Source of the DNA: Symsagittifera roscoffensis
Taxonomy: Eukaryota > Xenacoelomorpha > Acoela > Convolutidae
Assembly (NCBI RefSeq): GCF_963678635.1
Contig: NC_087068.1
Coordinates: 1,860,001-1,924,000, forward strand
Length of the DNA: 64,000 bases
Direction: 5' to 3'
The stretch's first letter is position 1. Each line of letters opens with the position of its first letter. The notes under the pieces are model-generated. The model saw only the letters and a program-made list of their open reading frames with translations. It was not told where the DNA came from and did no database searches. Positions 26,125 to 37,669 of the stretch are shown here, in pieces. The position numbers and the translations under genes were made by a program.

Positions 26125-26356
26125 CAATTGTAAGAATCAAAGTGAAACTTGTTGGAAATGAATTCGGAACCATAGCGTTGGTAAACATCACAGCTTTAAT
26201 TGCGAAAATTTTTGCGAAGCAAAACGAAATAACATCCAAGCTGCTAAAAACGGTTTAGGTTTGAACAAAAATGATGACCTTGCTGAGAGTCTAGATTTTG
26301 ATATTAATATGAAAACCAATCAGATCGGCATGATTCAAATTATTAACCAAAAATGA
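26125..26356 (+). pseudogene. Possible decayed coding fragment, Cys/His-rich
   Basis: Read from 26125 in one frame, about 230 nt contain a single internal stop. The encoded text is polar and protein-like, including CKNQSETCW, NHSVGKHHSFNCENFCEAKR and NDDLAESLDFDINMK. The Cys/His spacing recalls a zinc-binding module from a transposon protein, but no family was recognised. It may simply be chance in a long intron. Confidence 0.3.
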
Positions 26357-27260
26357 TTAGAACTCTGCAAAGTTGAACTTGATTTGAAAATAAACTTGCT
26401 AACAATCGAATTGGCTGAATTTAATTAAATGAGTTATGGAATGAAAACCTGGTTTTGACCAAACTTTGATCGATCTTATCTCAGTTTTTTCTACAAATGG
26501 CAATCATTTAATGAAAAATTAACTAACTTTTCGAACCATCTAAAACTTTCAATTTTTTTTTTATTGTTGGCATACAACGCAATGTATAAAGATTTTGCCA
26601 GCCCATATTACCAACCCAGCGTCCCACCAACGGAGCGATTGTTCTGGGATTAAATTGCTAGATACAGCATTTTTCGAGTCAAGTCAATGCGTTTTTTTCT
26701 ACGTCTCCGGGAGGCTGCAAGGAGACCTCTTTTCTCAAAAAATGACAAACAACATTTTAATTTTAAAATATATACAAAAAACAAATGAACAGATGTTTAG
26801 CTTAAGTTCGCTAAAATGCAAAAGAAATTCAATTTAGTTTTCTATTCAAAAACATGCCTAATATTTTGCACTTTTTCGTTTAAGACTCGGTACGTTTTCT
26901 TTTTTGTAAAATGGTGCCCGCTTGAGGCGTTAAAGAAAGTAAGTTTTTGAAGGGAGGCGTTTTTTTTGCAAGTTTGCGATTACTTTCCAAATACTAGGGT
27001 AGGAACCAGTAAATTTTGAACTAACGCCATAATGCCAGCCCTCCACAGCATTTTTGTTCTTGTCAAACCGGATGTTGCCGCATCACTATAGTTCCATAGT
27101 GAAAAGGGGGAATAGGACTTCTCGGTTCGGGACTAAATTTTTTATGTAATTAGATCAAAATACAGGCAAAACTCGTCAATTTTTAAAATTTCTTCCGACT
27201 CTTTTATGGTGCCATCGCGTACGACTTGAATTTCCGGAACTATTTTATCGTACGACTTTT

Positions 27261-27854
27261 CTATTTTGTCTTCTTTCTCGAAATCCAGTCGGGGTATTTT
27301 TTACAAGTGCTAATGCAAACTCGTGGTTTGTTCCGGTCACCTTTCTTATTTCGAGGTCCGCAATTTTTCTCGTATAGTTTTAAGAAAGGTGGAAGAAAAT
27401 ATCCAGACAGCTTGGACTCCTGGAAAATTACTCGAAAGGCTTGAGGAGCGGCCTGCTCGAAATCCAGCAAACTTTTTTTCAGGTTTTTTGTAGGTTTTTT
27501 AGGGCTTCTAAGTACGATGGTATGTTTTTCTTTTTTTGGTAAGAAGAAAAGTAAGCAAGCTGGGGCTAATCCTGAAAAACTAACATGTAAAGAGTAGAAT
27601 TGAAAAAACACTTTAGGAGTAACTTTGAAAGTTACGTCAGCCAAATAAAAATTTGACTTTTTAGGCATACGTAGCATTTCTGGGTCGCCGAACAAAATCT
27701 TTTTTTCCTGATCAGAAAAGATTTTGTTCGGCGACCCAGAAATGCTACGTATGCCTAAAAAGTCAAATTGCCAGAAACGCCATATGCCAGAAACGCCAGA
27801 AACGCCATAATGACAGCTAAATTTTGAACTAACGCCATAATGCCAGCCCTCCAC
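27261..27854 (-). pseudogene. MULE transposase fragment, tandem copy 1
   Basis: Minus-strand frame of 197 codons. The last two-thirds resemble the Mutator-like (MULE) transposase catalytic domain: LADVTFKVTPKVFFQFYSLH corresponds to the DGTFKV motif with the first catalytic Asp, and LLDFEQAAPQAFRVIF to the second Asp region. The first ~45 residues (HYGVSGVSGIWRFW and on) are not transposase; they translate the foldback and short repeats at the copy junction. The frame ends shortly after CKKYP because a G-run holds four G instead of five. The third catalytic residue is absent. Confidence 0.8.
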
Positions 27855-27949
27855 AGCATTTTTGTTCTTGTCAAACCGGATGTTGCCGCATCACTATAGT
27901 TCCATAGTGAAAAGGGGGAATAGGACTTCTCGGTTCGGGACTAAATTTT

Positions 27950-28663
27950 TTATGTAATTAGATCAAAATACAGGCAAAACTCGTCAATTTTTAAAATTTC
28001 TTCCGACTCTTTTATGGTGCCATCGCGTACGACTTGAATTTCCGGAACTATTTTATCGTACGACTTTTCTATTTTGTCTTCTTTCTCGAAATCCAGTCGG
28101 GGGTATTTTTTACAAGTGCTAATGCAAACTCGTGGTTTGTTCCGGTCACCTTTCTTATTTCGAGGTCCGCAATTTTTCTCGTATAGTTTTAAGAAAGGTG
28201 GAAGAAAATATCCAGACAGCTTGGACTCCTGGAAAATTACTCGAAAGGCTTGAGGAGCGGCCTGCTCGAAATCCAGCAAACTTTTTTTCAGGTTTTTTGT
28301 AGGTTTTTTAGGGCTTCTAAGTACGATGGTATGTTTTTCTTTTTTTGGTAAGAAGAAAAGTAAGCAAGCTGGGGCTAATCCTGAAAAACTAACATGTAAA
28401 GAGTAGAATTGAAAAAACACTTTAGGAGTAACTTTGAAAGTTACGTCAGCCAAATAAAAATTTGACTTTTTAGGCATACGTAGCATTTCTGGGTCGCCGA
28501 ACAAAATCTTTTTTTCCTGATCAGAAAAGATTTTGTTCGGCGACCCAGAAATGCTACGTATGCCTAAAAAGTCAAATTGCCAGAAACGCCATATGCCAGA
28601 AACGCCAGAAACGCCATAATGACAGCTAAATTTTGAACTAACGCCATAATGCCAGCCCTCCAC
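27950..28663 (-). pseudogene. MULE transposase fragment, tandem copy 2 (longest frame)
   Basis: 237 codons, otherwise the same as copy 1. A run of five G near 28098 keeps a different frame after CKKYP, giving RLDFEKEDKIEKSYDKIVPE and on to the stop. This tail is polar and protein-like, so the five-G form may be the ancestral frame and the four-G forms the frameshifted ones. No start context or promoter was seen; this is a remnant inside an intron, antisense to the host gene. Confidence 0.75.
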
Positions 28664-28877
28664 AGCATTTTTGTTCTTGTCAAACCGGATGTTGCCGCAT
28701 CACTATAGTTCCATAGTGAAAAGGGGGAATAGGACTTCTCGGTTCGGGACTAAATTTTTTATGTAATTAGATCAAAATACAGGCAAAACTCGTCAATTTT
28801 TAAAATTTCTTCCGACTCTTTTATGGTGCCATCGCGTACGACTTGAATTTCCGGAACTATTTTATCGTACGACTTTT

Positions 28878-29790
28878 CTATTTTGTCTTCTTTCTCGAAA
28901 TCCAGTCGGGGTATTTTTTACAAGTGCTAATGCAAACTCGTGGTTTGTTCCGGTCACCTTTCTTATTTCGAGGTCCGCAATTTTTCTCGTATAGTTTTAA
29001 GAAAGGTGGAAGAAAATATCCAGACAGCTTGGACTCCTGGAAAATTACTCGAAAGGCTTGAGGAGCGGCCTGCTCGAAATCCAGCAAACTTTTTTTCAGG
29101 TTTTTTGTAGGTTTTTTAGGGCTTCTAAGTACGATGGTATGTTTTTCTTTTTTTGGTAAGAAGAAAAGTAAGCAAGCTGGGGCTAATCCTGAAAAACTAA
29201 CATGTAAAGAGTAGAATTGAAAAAACACTTTAGGAGTAACTTTGAAAGTTACGTCAGCCAAATAAAAATTTGACTTTTTAGGCATACGTAACATTTCTGG
29301 GTCGCCGAACAAAATCTTTTTTTCCTGATCATTGTATCTAATGCCAAATCTTACAAAGTTCTGAAATAGTTTTGGTTTTTCGAAGTTTCTTGTTGCTGGG
29401 GAGACTGGTAAAACCTGTTCTCGTTGCTTGCAAATGCGTTGTGCAGTTTGAACTAAACTTTCCTTAAAGGTTTGGTTAATTGAGTGGCAAGATCGTCTGT
29501 TATGGGCTGAATTATTGTGGCGACTGCGACAGTCGCAGTATTACTCTCGCTCAGTTCCTTGATGTTTTTCTAAACTAGTCGAGCATCAGGTTTTCCCGTA
29601 GATATGTCGTGAGTATTCTTACCGCTCGTTTGAATAAAAATTTAGCCATCTGTAGTTGCTGTTGCTCGGTACTTATGAGTCTTGTATTCTGAGCAGTTCC
29701 AGTTAGTAGGAGTTTTATTCTTACGCTTAAGACAATACTCGTGGCCTGATACTTCTAGTTTTTAGTTGTCTTTGGAGGATAAAGTAAAAT
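28878..29790 (-). pseudogene. FLYWCH/MULE transposase pseudogene, tandem copy 3 with N-terminal part
   Basis: 28878-29312 repeats the catalytic fragment (FGDPEMLRMPKK through CKKYP). Upstream on the minus strand the unique part continues: KPKLFQNFVRFGIRYNDQEK joins directly to it. Further up, at about 29620-29770, a frame reads GHEYCLKRKNKTPTNWNCSE then YRATATTDG and SGKNTHD, matching a FLYWCH zinc finger although the second Cys appears replaced by Tyr. At least two frameshifts and in-frame stops (for example at 29643-29645) break it. FLYWCH plus MULE domains occur together in animal Mutator-like (Phantom-type) transposons. This copy marks where the element originally inserted. Confidence 0.78.
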
Positions 29791-30379
29791 GGAAGGACTC
29801 TTCAAACATTTTAGCTAAAAGAATGGTAAAAAAATTGAGTCAAGTGTAAGGTAGTATGATTTTATGTAAAATTTCTAAAATTCTTGAGTTGTTTTAAATA
29901 GCACCATCTAGGTTATCTCTGTCCTAAACGCGTGAATGTGGGAGTTTTTCTCTAGCTAATTGAAATGCAATTATTTTTGAGATGATAGAGGCATCAAGTG
30001 AATTAAGACTGGCTTTTCAGGACTCAATTAGTACACCTAATTGAAATACTCCTGTATGTATAAAAAGGACTTAATTCGAAACAAACTATCGGTATTAAAA
30101 GAGGGTTAATGGTTGTGGGGTTATCTTGTTACGGGATTATAAAGTAGGAGTTGTAAAAATTGATGATTAAATAACGTGGGGTTAAAGAGTGTGACATCAT
30201 CGATTTTGTTTCACTATCAATGCTCTTGCAATATTAAAGTCGTGAAAATAAAATCGATAAAATTAATTTTAACTTCCAGTTATTTCTGTAACGTTAAATT
30301 AAAATTTAGAGTTATAATCAGTATTAGTTGTTTATTGATCCGACTTCCGAAGTAAAAACGGAATATCTATGCTTTGGGT

Positions 30380-30690
30380 CAGGGGCAGATTTAGGTTTTT
30401 CTAAAGTGGAAGCCGATTTTCAAAAAAGAGGCAGCAAATTTTGAGGGGGGGGCAAGATTTGAAGAAAAAAAAACAGATCAAAAATGCTACTTTTTGGCAC
30501 TTTTTTTGAAAATGTTGACGAAAATGTTGCGTTTCTTGGCGAGCGCTCCCCTTTAAGTTTAGTATATATTGGCTTTTAGAAAAGTTTTAGGGTTGGTTGG
30601 CTTAGTATGGGTGTCATAAAATAGTAACGAAGGGGTACTCTTTGACTGGTGAGAGGGCCACGTCCTTGAGGGGGAAGGGAAGGACTGTTA
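30380..30690 (+). mobile_element. hAT-type MITE, decayed
   Basis: The left terminus CAGGGGCAGATTTAGGTTTT starts at 30380. Internal AGTATATATTGG and a GGCGAGCGC block match the family. The right terminus is not recognisable, and no flanking duplication could be confirmed. Confidence 0.75.
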
Positions 30691-33187
30691 GCATATACCA
30701 TTTCGTGATTTTTCATAGAAAAACTTATAAATAAAAATGAAAAAATAAAAAGTGATCGGAACAAAAATGAGGGTATAGAGGGAATGTATTTGAACTTATT
30801 TTGTAAGGTTATCTCACTAGCAGAAAAAAAAATGCGCTTAAATAACAAAAAAAGAGTTTATACAAAATACTAACAACAAAATTCATAAGAGACATCAAAA
30901 ATGATCAATTCGCCTGTTTTGTTGACAAAATTATAACCTTTTGATAAGCCCATTTTTATTGTAAAATCCTGTTTGTGAAATATGTCATTTTTTCTATCTT
31001 GCCGACTTAATCAAAACTTTAATATTCTTTCTACCACAAAATATCATATCATTTGTTTCCATCTCGCTCCGATGATTTCCCGTCAAAACTCACACTATCT
31101 GGAAACTTCCTCAACCAAAATGATTTGATTTAATGCCCCCTGAAAAATATATTAAGCCTCTTATATGAGACCTCATTCGCGCATTAAAACCTGTCTAATG
31201 TTTAAATATTCCTCCAATTTCCTACATTTTTCACACCATAAACAGAGACAGTTTTTCCATTAAGACGCATAAATAATCCCTTGCTTGCAGATCTTAATAT
31301 CGAATATCGGTATTCTACCTTTTTGACACAGAACAAAAATAATAAATCTTCTTTTCATTTTTCAGTCAGTAGTCAAATTATGCACGCTAGTATGTATTTT
31401 TTTGTGAGCTCTTTTGGCCGAAAAAGTATATGAACGAAAAGTTTCAACCAGTCAACGACCTTCAAACTTTCTAAAACTGACGAACTCATAACACCCATTG
31501 TTCTTTCAAACTTTTGAAAACCGACTCTTTTTTGGCTAGTTCAGTTTTCTGCTATTCGCTCTCTCAGCCAGGTGTCTTCTCCCTATCTTTTGTCTTCTGG
31601 CTGCTGGCTGTCAAAATTTGAAGGACAACTGATAGATCTCGCGTCCTGGAAAGAAAAAAGAGGAAGTGCTGAAGAGAAATCATAAGGGGTCAAACATGGT
31701 CGTGAATTTCAGGATTTAATCAATATTTTAATCACCAAGAAAAGACTTCCTTGCATTAATTTTTCAGCGAAAAATTGGCCTGAAGCCCTTTTTTGGAGAT
31801 TTTTCATGAATAGTTTTAATGGTAAGAAAATGAAAGCAAACATTTTAACTGGAATCGAAGTCCAGTTAAACAAAAACTTCTTGCGTGCCGCACCCCTTAA
31901 TTACAAAGGCAGTCTTGTATACACTAATTCGAGCGTGAAATATGATTATACGCCCATTTAATTTTTAAAAGGCTTCAATTTGAATTTTCATTGTATTAAA
32001 AAGTCAAATTATCTGGACCCTTAGCCAGAACATATTTGAGCAACCAATTCTCCAATTTTTACTCTTACTCCATTTGTGAATGAGTCATAATATTAATCAG
32101 GGTTGTTTATCACTTTATACAATCCCCTTCGTGCATTTGTAGAAATATCCCATTTGGAAATATCCCCGGGGGCTGAGAGCAACGTGCGGCGAAATGCAAC
32201 ATTCGGGGAATTCAAAAGTGTTAAGCCTAATGATAGGTTAGGTAGGCTGATATTACACTAATAATTGATGCGTTTTTTCCACATTCGTGTTATAAAACAG
32301 TAAGGCAGAGCAATTTAGAAGCAGAATGACAGAATCAATTAACTCTGATAGAAAGGATTTTAATACGGATGTTTATGGGAATATGGATCAGTTAACAGCA
32401 TGAACTTAAAATCCTTTCCTAAAAATCCAGTTTAGCCAAAAGCTTTTGTGGACAACAGAACTGCTGTATTCGGATGGTTTTTAGAGCAGCGTTAAATTAA
32501 ATGTAAGTTAGCGTAAGGTATAAAAAATATGAAAATAAAATGTGTTAAATATGATAAGATGGCTTAAAAAACTGTATTAAAACGCGCGATATGAAATTGC
32601 AAGTCAAACTTTTAGTTTTCGATTTTGCAAATGTTTCACAAAACATGAAAACTCGAATTTGCGAAATTTTTAGGCATTAAAAACTCATATCAAGGCGAAG
32701 ACCTGAACGTTTTTATTCCCTTTTAAATTCTGTGGAGCTCTGTTCGCTTTTCAAAAAAATGACGAATCTTTCGATTTTTGTGAAAATTTTTTTGGAAAAC
32801 CTGACAATCACCCAGTCGCTTTGTTCAGAAAAAGTAATAACTGTTCTGATTTTTGAAGAAAGTGAGGAATATATATGCCCGGGGTGTTTTTTTTTCGACC
32901 AATTTTAGAAAAGTTGACTGCGTATGGGTATCAATCCGGAAACTTTTGGAGTGCCAAGCGAGTATGCTCCCATTAGACTTAAGTGCAGATGGATCCAAAA
33001 CTTTAATAGTTTATTTCAGTACGCACCTTTTTTGCTAGGCTAATTATCTGCACTCATAATCGTTTCAAATTGAATTGAGGTAAGCTATTTTGTTTTATTG
33101 TCATCTAAATTTTGATATCATCATCCAAATTTTGTAGTTTGTCAATATTTCGTTTGCCAAAAACTATTCGAGATCAATTAATGGGCG

Positions 33188-33480
33188 CTCAGAACATTCA
33201 GGGTTTTGTCCTGATACGAGCAGTCTTGTTTCTGTTGTAGCAAGCATTGAATAGGCCAATAATGATGCCTCAATTCAATTTGGAACAATTTCTAAGTTAA
33301 ATATCCGCTTATGCATTTATAACAAGGAATGCGTCACGCGTTCCGATCCCAAAAATTGGCCAAATTGCCAATCTGTAAATCCCATAACGTTACGAAAAAA
33401 GGTCATGAAATCTTTTTTTAATTTGAGCTCAGAGCAACAATTTTTTGGCTGCTATAAAATTCTTTCACAATTATTGCCTG
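33188..33480 (-). repeat. Dispersed hairpin repeat R, copy 6, with extended flank
   Basis: The core is reversed here (AACATTCAGGGTTTTGTCCT then GATACGAGCAGTCTTG). Following text such as AATTTGGAACAATTTC, TTGGCCAAATTGCCAATCTG and AATTTGAGCTCAGAGC also occurs near the copies at 36987 and 53285. R is therefore probably part of a larger, old repeat of several hundred bp. Confidence 0.6.
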
Positions 33481-35564
33481 CAACGTTTAGTCAATTAACA
33501 GCCATTTTTATCTAGATTCAGTATGCATTGCATCAGTGAGGAACTGATTTTAGATTTACCTAAAGGATTTATGATTTTTCTATGTTAGATAAGAAAATCA
33601 CTCTTTATCTACAGAAAACACAAACAGTTAAATAGGTTTGTCCTAAATATTTTTTTCAGTTTAGAAGTCCTGCTTAAGTATGGATTTTCATTTCCATATG
33701 TGTAGATTCAGATATTGTTTGAAATGAGGGTGGTTAGAAAACATAAAAAATGTTACAAGAAATTTGTTTTCAATCAGGTAAACTTTTTGTGTACAAAAAA
33801 TATTTTTTCAATCTGAGTCATACATTAATTAAAGTCCGAGTCATCTGGAATTTTGCATGAAAAAAAAAACAATTAATATTTCTCAGATTAGGGAGAAAAT
33901 CAGTATACTTCCAGGATTAAAAACAATTTCTATTTCAAAAAAAGTTTTTAAGGCGAGTCGTTGATATATTCTGCTTTGTTATTGCCCGCACTGACAAATT
34001 TGATTTATATCAATTTTCATAAAGATAACACATTGGGGTAAGCTAAGGTTGACCAGCCTACAAAAAATTCTTCTATCTTCAAACTTCTTATAAGATTTAA
34101 AGGAAGTACAACTTTTCTACAACTTTCTTATCCTACAACTTTCTTATTAGCAAAAATCTAAGGTAATAACTTTTTACCAATATTCAAAAAATTGCCGAAA
34201 AGAGTGAATATGTTTCTATATCTTCATATGGATTTTTAAAAATTTGGAAAATTATTTTTTTTCAAATGTATATGAATCTCAAGTTTTTTAGATATGCATT
34301 TCGAACAAAAATTTTCGAAACAAAAATTTGATTTTTTTTTCAACGCATCTCCTAATTATACGTAATTAGTGGTTTAAAAGACAATTTCCAGACAAAAGAA
34401 ATTTATGTTTGACCACTCATGTCATATAGCTGCAGAAGTGTTGTGTGCCGGGTTCAAATATAGATCGGCAAAATTTCTGCTTATCAGCAAAAAACTACCG
34501 TTTTCAAGTTAGTGGTTAAGTTAAGTTAGTTATTATGTTAGTTAGCTTAAGTTTTCAGTAAAGTCTTGTAGCGAAACGAGTCGTTAGGCCTCAGAGTTTC
34601 CGTTTTTGTAATCTTCGTCAGCGGAGAACTTTTGAACTGGCTATAGGAAAAAAAGTTTGAAAATAAAACATTTTGGAAGAAAAAGTGCCTATCTCGTAAC
34701 ATTCTTAGAGCCTAGTTTTGTAACGAGTGTTGTACGAAAAGTTCTAAAGTAGCAAATTTTAGAAAAGTTTGAGGTATTTACGATAACCCAATTAGATACA
34801 TAAATCGATTGAATAGGATTCATGGATTTTTATGGTAGAAAAAAAACTAATTATATTGCATAAAAATTGGATTCAGATCATTTTATATGGGTTTTTTCAA
34901 GGTAGTAAAAATCATCAAAATTTCAACAAAACTGAATTATTCAATCTTTTTGTTTGAAGCTTAAGCAAAATTGTTTACTGAAGAAAGTTTCCATCAGAGC
35001 TACAGAGAGCAAAAGTCACTCGAAGAGAAATTGTTACCACAGACTATTGCGTATTGTGCAAAACTAAGAGTTCCCGCGGGGAAACTATGCAACATTGTTT
35101 TAATGTGATTTTCATTATCAACCTTTTAGGCTCATTCTTGATAGCCATGAAACAAAGAATTGGAAAAAAATCAAATTATAAAAATTCATTTTGAAGCAGA
35201 ATATTTAGATATTGGTTATCTTCATAGTTTATTTTCAGGCCAATCATCAAAACAAATATGTCTACTTTACCTGTAAAAAATCGATTGCAATCGAGTTCTT
35301 GTCAGCACGGCAAGTGTTTGAAATGGAAACAAAAGGTTTCATTGGAAAAATTTCCTGTTAATGGTCAATGCGAACTTATAAAAAAAATTAAAATAGCATA
35401 TCTAAAATGAAATTGGATCCGTTCAGGCTGAAATTTTTGGATTGTTGAAAATTTATTTCTGGGTCAATTTTTGATGAATAATTTTCTTAACGAGGTTTTA
35501 TTCGGAGAAACATTTTTTTAGTCACCAATGAATCAAATCGAAAAGCGCCAATCACCGAAAACTG

Positions 35565-35963
35565 ATGAACGGCTTCTCGGTGGAGATTTGTATTCCTATT
35601 TGGCGTCAGTTCTTTAAATTAGACTGCTTTTCTTTATCCAGACTTGCTTTAGCTTCGGAGTCGCTCCATTGCAATAAACTCTGGTTTGTGTCCAGACATC
35701 TAAGCTTGCAAGTCCCCTGCCATCGAATCAGATCTAATAGGATTATCAACCTGTCAGTTCATCTGCCTGGCTTGAAACGGAAAACAATTACCCCTCCATT
35801 GTTCTTTGCCTTATCCGGTTTGCTGTTTGCTTTGTTTATTGCAAACCACCGAAGAATAGGAAATATGTTTCCAGTTTCTAACGGAGCAGCGGCCATCATC
35901 GCACTGCCCGGCTTTTATTGCCCTTTGATTGCTCTTTTTATGTGGACAGGGAGGAACATCTGA
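35565..35963. other. GC-richer island inside the intron
   Basis: About 400 bp with noticeably higher GC than the surroundings. A plus-strand frame of 132 codons is open across it, with a hydrophobic C-terminal part (PPLFFALSGLLFALFIANHR), but there is no recognisable domain and the minus strand is partly open too. No splice sites of matching phase were identified. It could be a transposon fragment, a regulatory element or chance. Confidence 0.3.
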
Positions 35964-36986
35964 CTCGGCCGCCATTTTTGGTATAACTAGCAAGTTGTAA
36001 AGCCACAATAACATAAACCGCAGATGGTTCTCATAATAGATATATGGCTTGTCCGTTTAACTAGCCAAGACATAAATTTTCCTCATTTTTCACAAAATGA
36101 ATCGGTCAATATTACAATATGATGCTTTTATTGATCAAAGAAACAAACCATCAAAGTACTTTAGGTCATTTGAAAAAACTAATTTTCAATCAAAAATTAC
36201 GATGAGATTATATCGCGGATATATAGTGCTGATTTTGTCTGATTTTTTTTTTACTGAAAAACGTGAAAACAATCGGTTTTGTTATTGCTGAATGATTGCC
36301 TGAAGTTTGGAAAAGGATTTCAGTAAAACTCACTTTCGATTAAAAATTTTTAAGAAACACGCGTGATTTAATCGCAAGGGGAAACCCATATTCAATTCAA
36401 AAAATGATTGATTTAAATTCTTTTATATTTCTACTTTATCATTCTCAAAGTATATTATAAGTGTCAAATTTTAAATGCTTAAACTATTTTCACTTCAAAA
36501 AACAAAAAAAATGCGTTTTCAAAATAAACTATTGATAATAATTTTTGCAAAAAGTTTCTTGAAATCAAGTTTAATTGAATATAAAATCCTTCTGTTTCCC
36601 AAAAAAACTATCAAGCAAAATTTACAATCATGGTGTGCTGTAATAGAATTGCAAATAATATAATTGTTAAAGTTTGAGCACATAGCATTAAAAATTTTCG
36701 GGTGTTATAAATTTAATCCGGAAAAAAACAGTTATCTTACTATTTAAAATTGGCCTGAATTTAAAAAAAGAAACGCAAAAGGATTCGGTAACTCTCTTCA
36801 AATATCAAAGCATGAATTTGTTCAAAAATTAATTTGGAAAAAAAAAATGCTGAAAACTGCAAGGTTCGAGTTACAGTCAGGCAACTATATCTGGTTAAAA
36901 TATGTACAACTACCACACTGTCCAGGAAGCTAACAATTAGAAAACAAAATCGATGAATATCGAATAATATCAATTGTAATTGATAC

Positions 36987-37420
36987 CAAGATTGCTCTTA
37001 TAGCAGGACAAAGCCCTGAGTGTATCGTCTGCACATTAAGGCCAATACAAACATTACATTGTAAAAAAATTAACGAAATGATTCGAAGAACTGTTTTTTC
37101 GATTTGTCCCAATACACTCTAACATAAACTAAAAAAGGATTTTTTAATCTCTGATTTCTTAATTAAAAAACCAACTCATTTGACATGACACTATTTGCAA
37201 CGCTTTTAGCCACCGCTTACGCGGGTTATAGAACGCATTTTGTCGCGCTTTAATTATCCCATATTGACCAAAATGGCAGCCTTCAAATCCCCATAAACTT
37301 TACAAAAAAGATCACAAATGATATATTTTTTCAGTTTGAGCTTCAAACAGTATTTTTTTTTCAGTTGATATAAAATTTTGTTGTCAAAACTGCTCAGTTA
37401 AAAAGTCGAAAAATGACTGT
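36987..37420 (+). repeat. Dispersed hairpin repeat R, copy 7, with flank
   Basis: The core is AGATTGCTCTTATAGCAGGA then CAAAGCCCTGAGTGTATCG. Downstream GACCAAAATGGCAGCCTTCA, ATCCCCATAAACTTTAC and AGTTTGAGCTTCAAACAG parallel the flanks of copies 6 and 8. Confidence 0.55.
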
Positions 37421-37669
37421 TTGCATGAAATACCCCAAGCATAGATATTTAGCTTTTTCTTCAAAAGTCGGAACAGTAAACAATTAAAACTGATAGCAAT
37501 TTTAAAAATTACAATAAAAATACAGAGTTAACTGCAAACTATAATTAATTTAATTCGATCATGTTTTCACAATTATTTTTTTGAAAAATGATTTTAATGG
37601 TTTTTTTTTATTAAATGAGCATTGATGTCGAACATTATATATTACTAAACTTTCCGAGTTTTTTTTCTT

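Larger units (their letters stand above)
27010..29330. repeat. ~808-bp tandem triplication carrying a transposase fragment
   Basis: TAAATTTTGAACTAACGCC begins at 27010, 27818 and 28627, giving periods of 808 and 809. The copies appear almost identical: I found one extra G in copy 2 (near 28098) and one G/A difference in copy 3 (29290). At each junction lies a 53-bp perfect inverted repeat with a 12-nt spacer (27651-27703/27716-27768 and 28460-28512/28525-28577), then short repeats of GCCAGAAACGCCATA type. Copy 3 leaves the repeat at about 29330 and continues into unique transposase sequence, marking the original locus. Confidence 0.95.
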
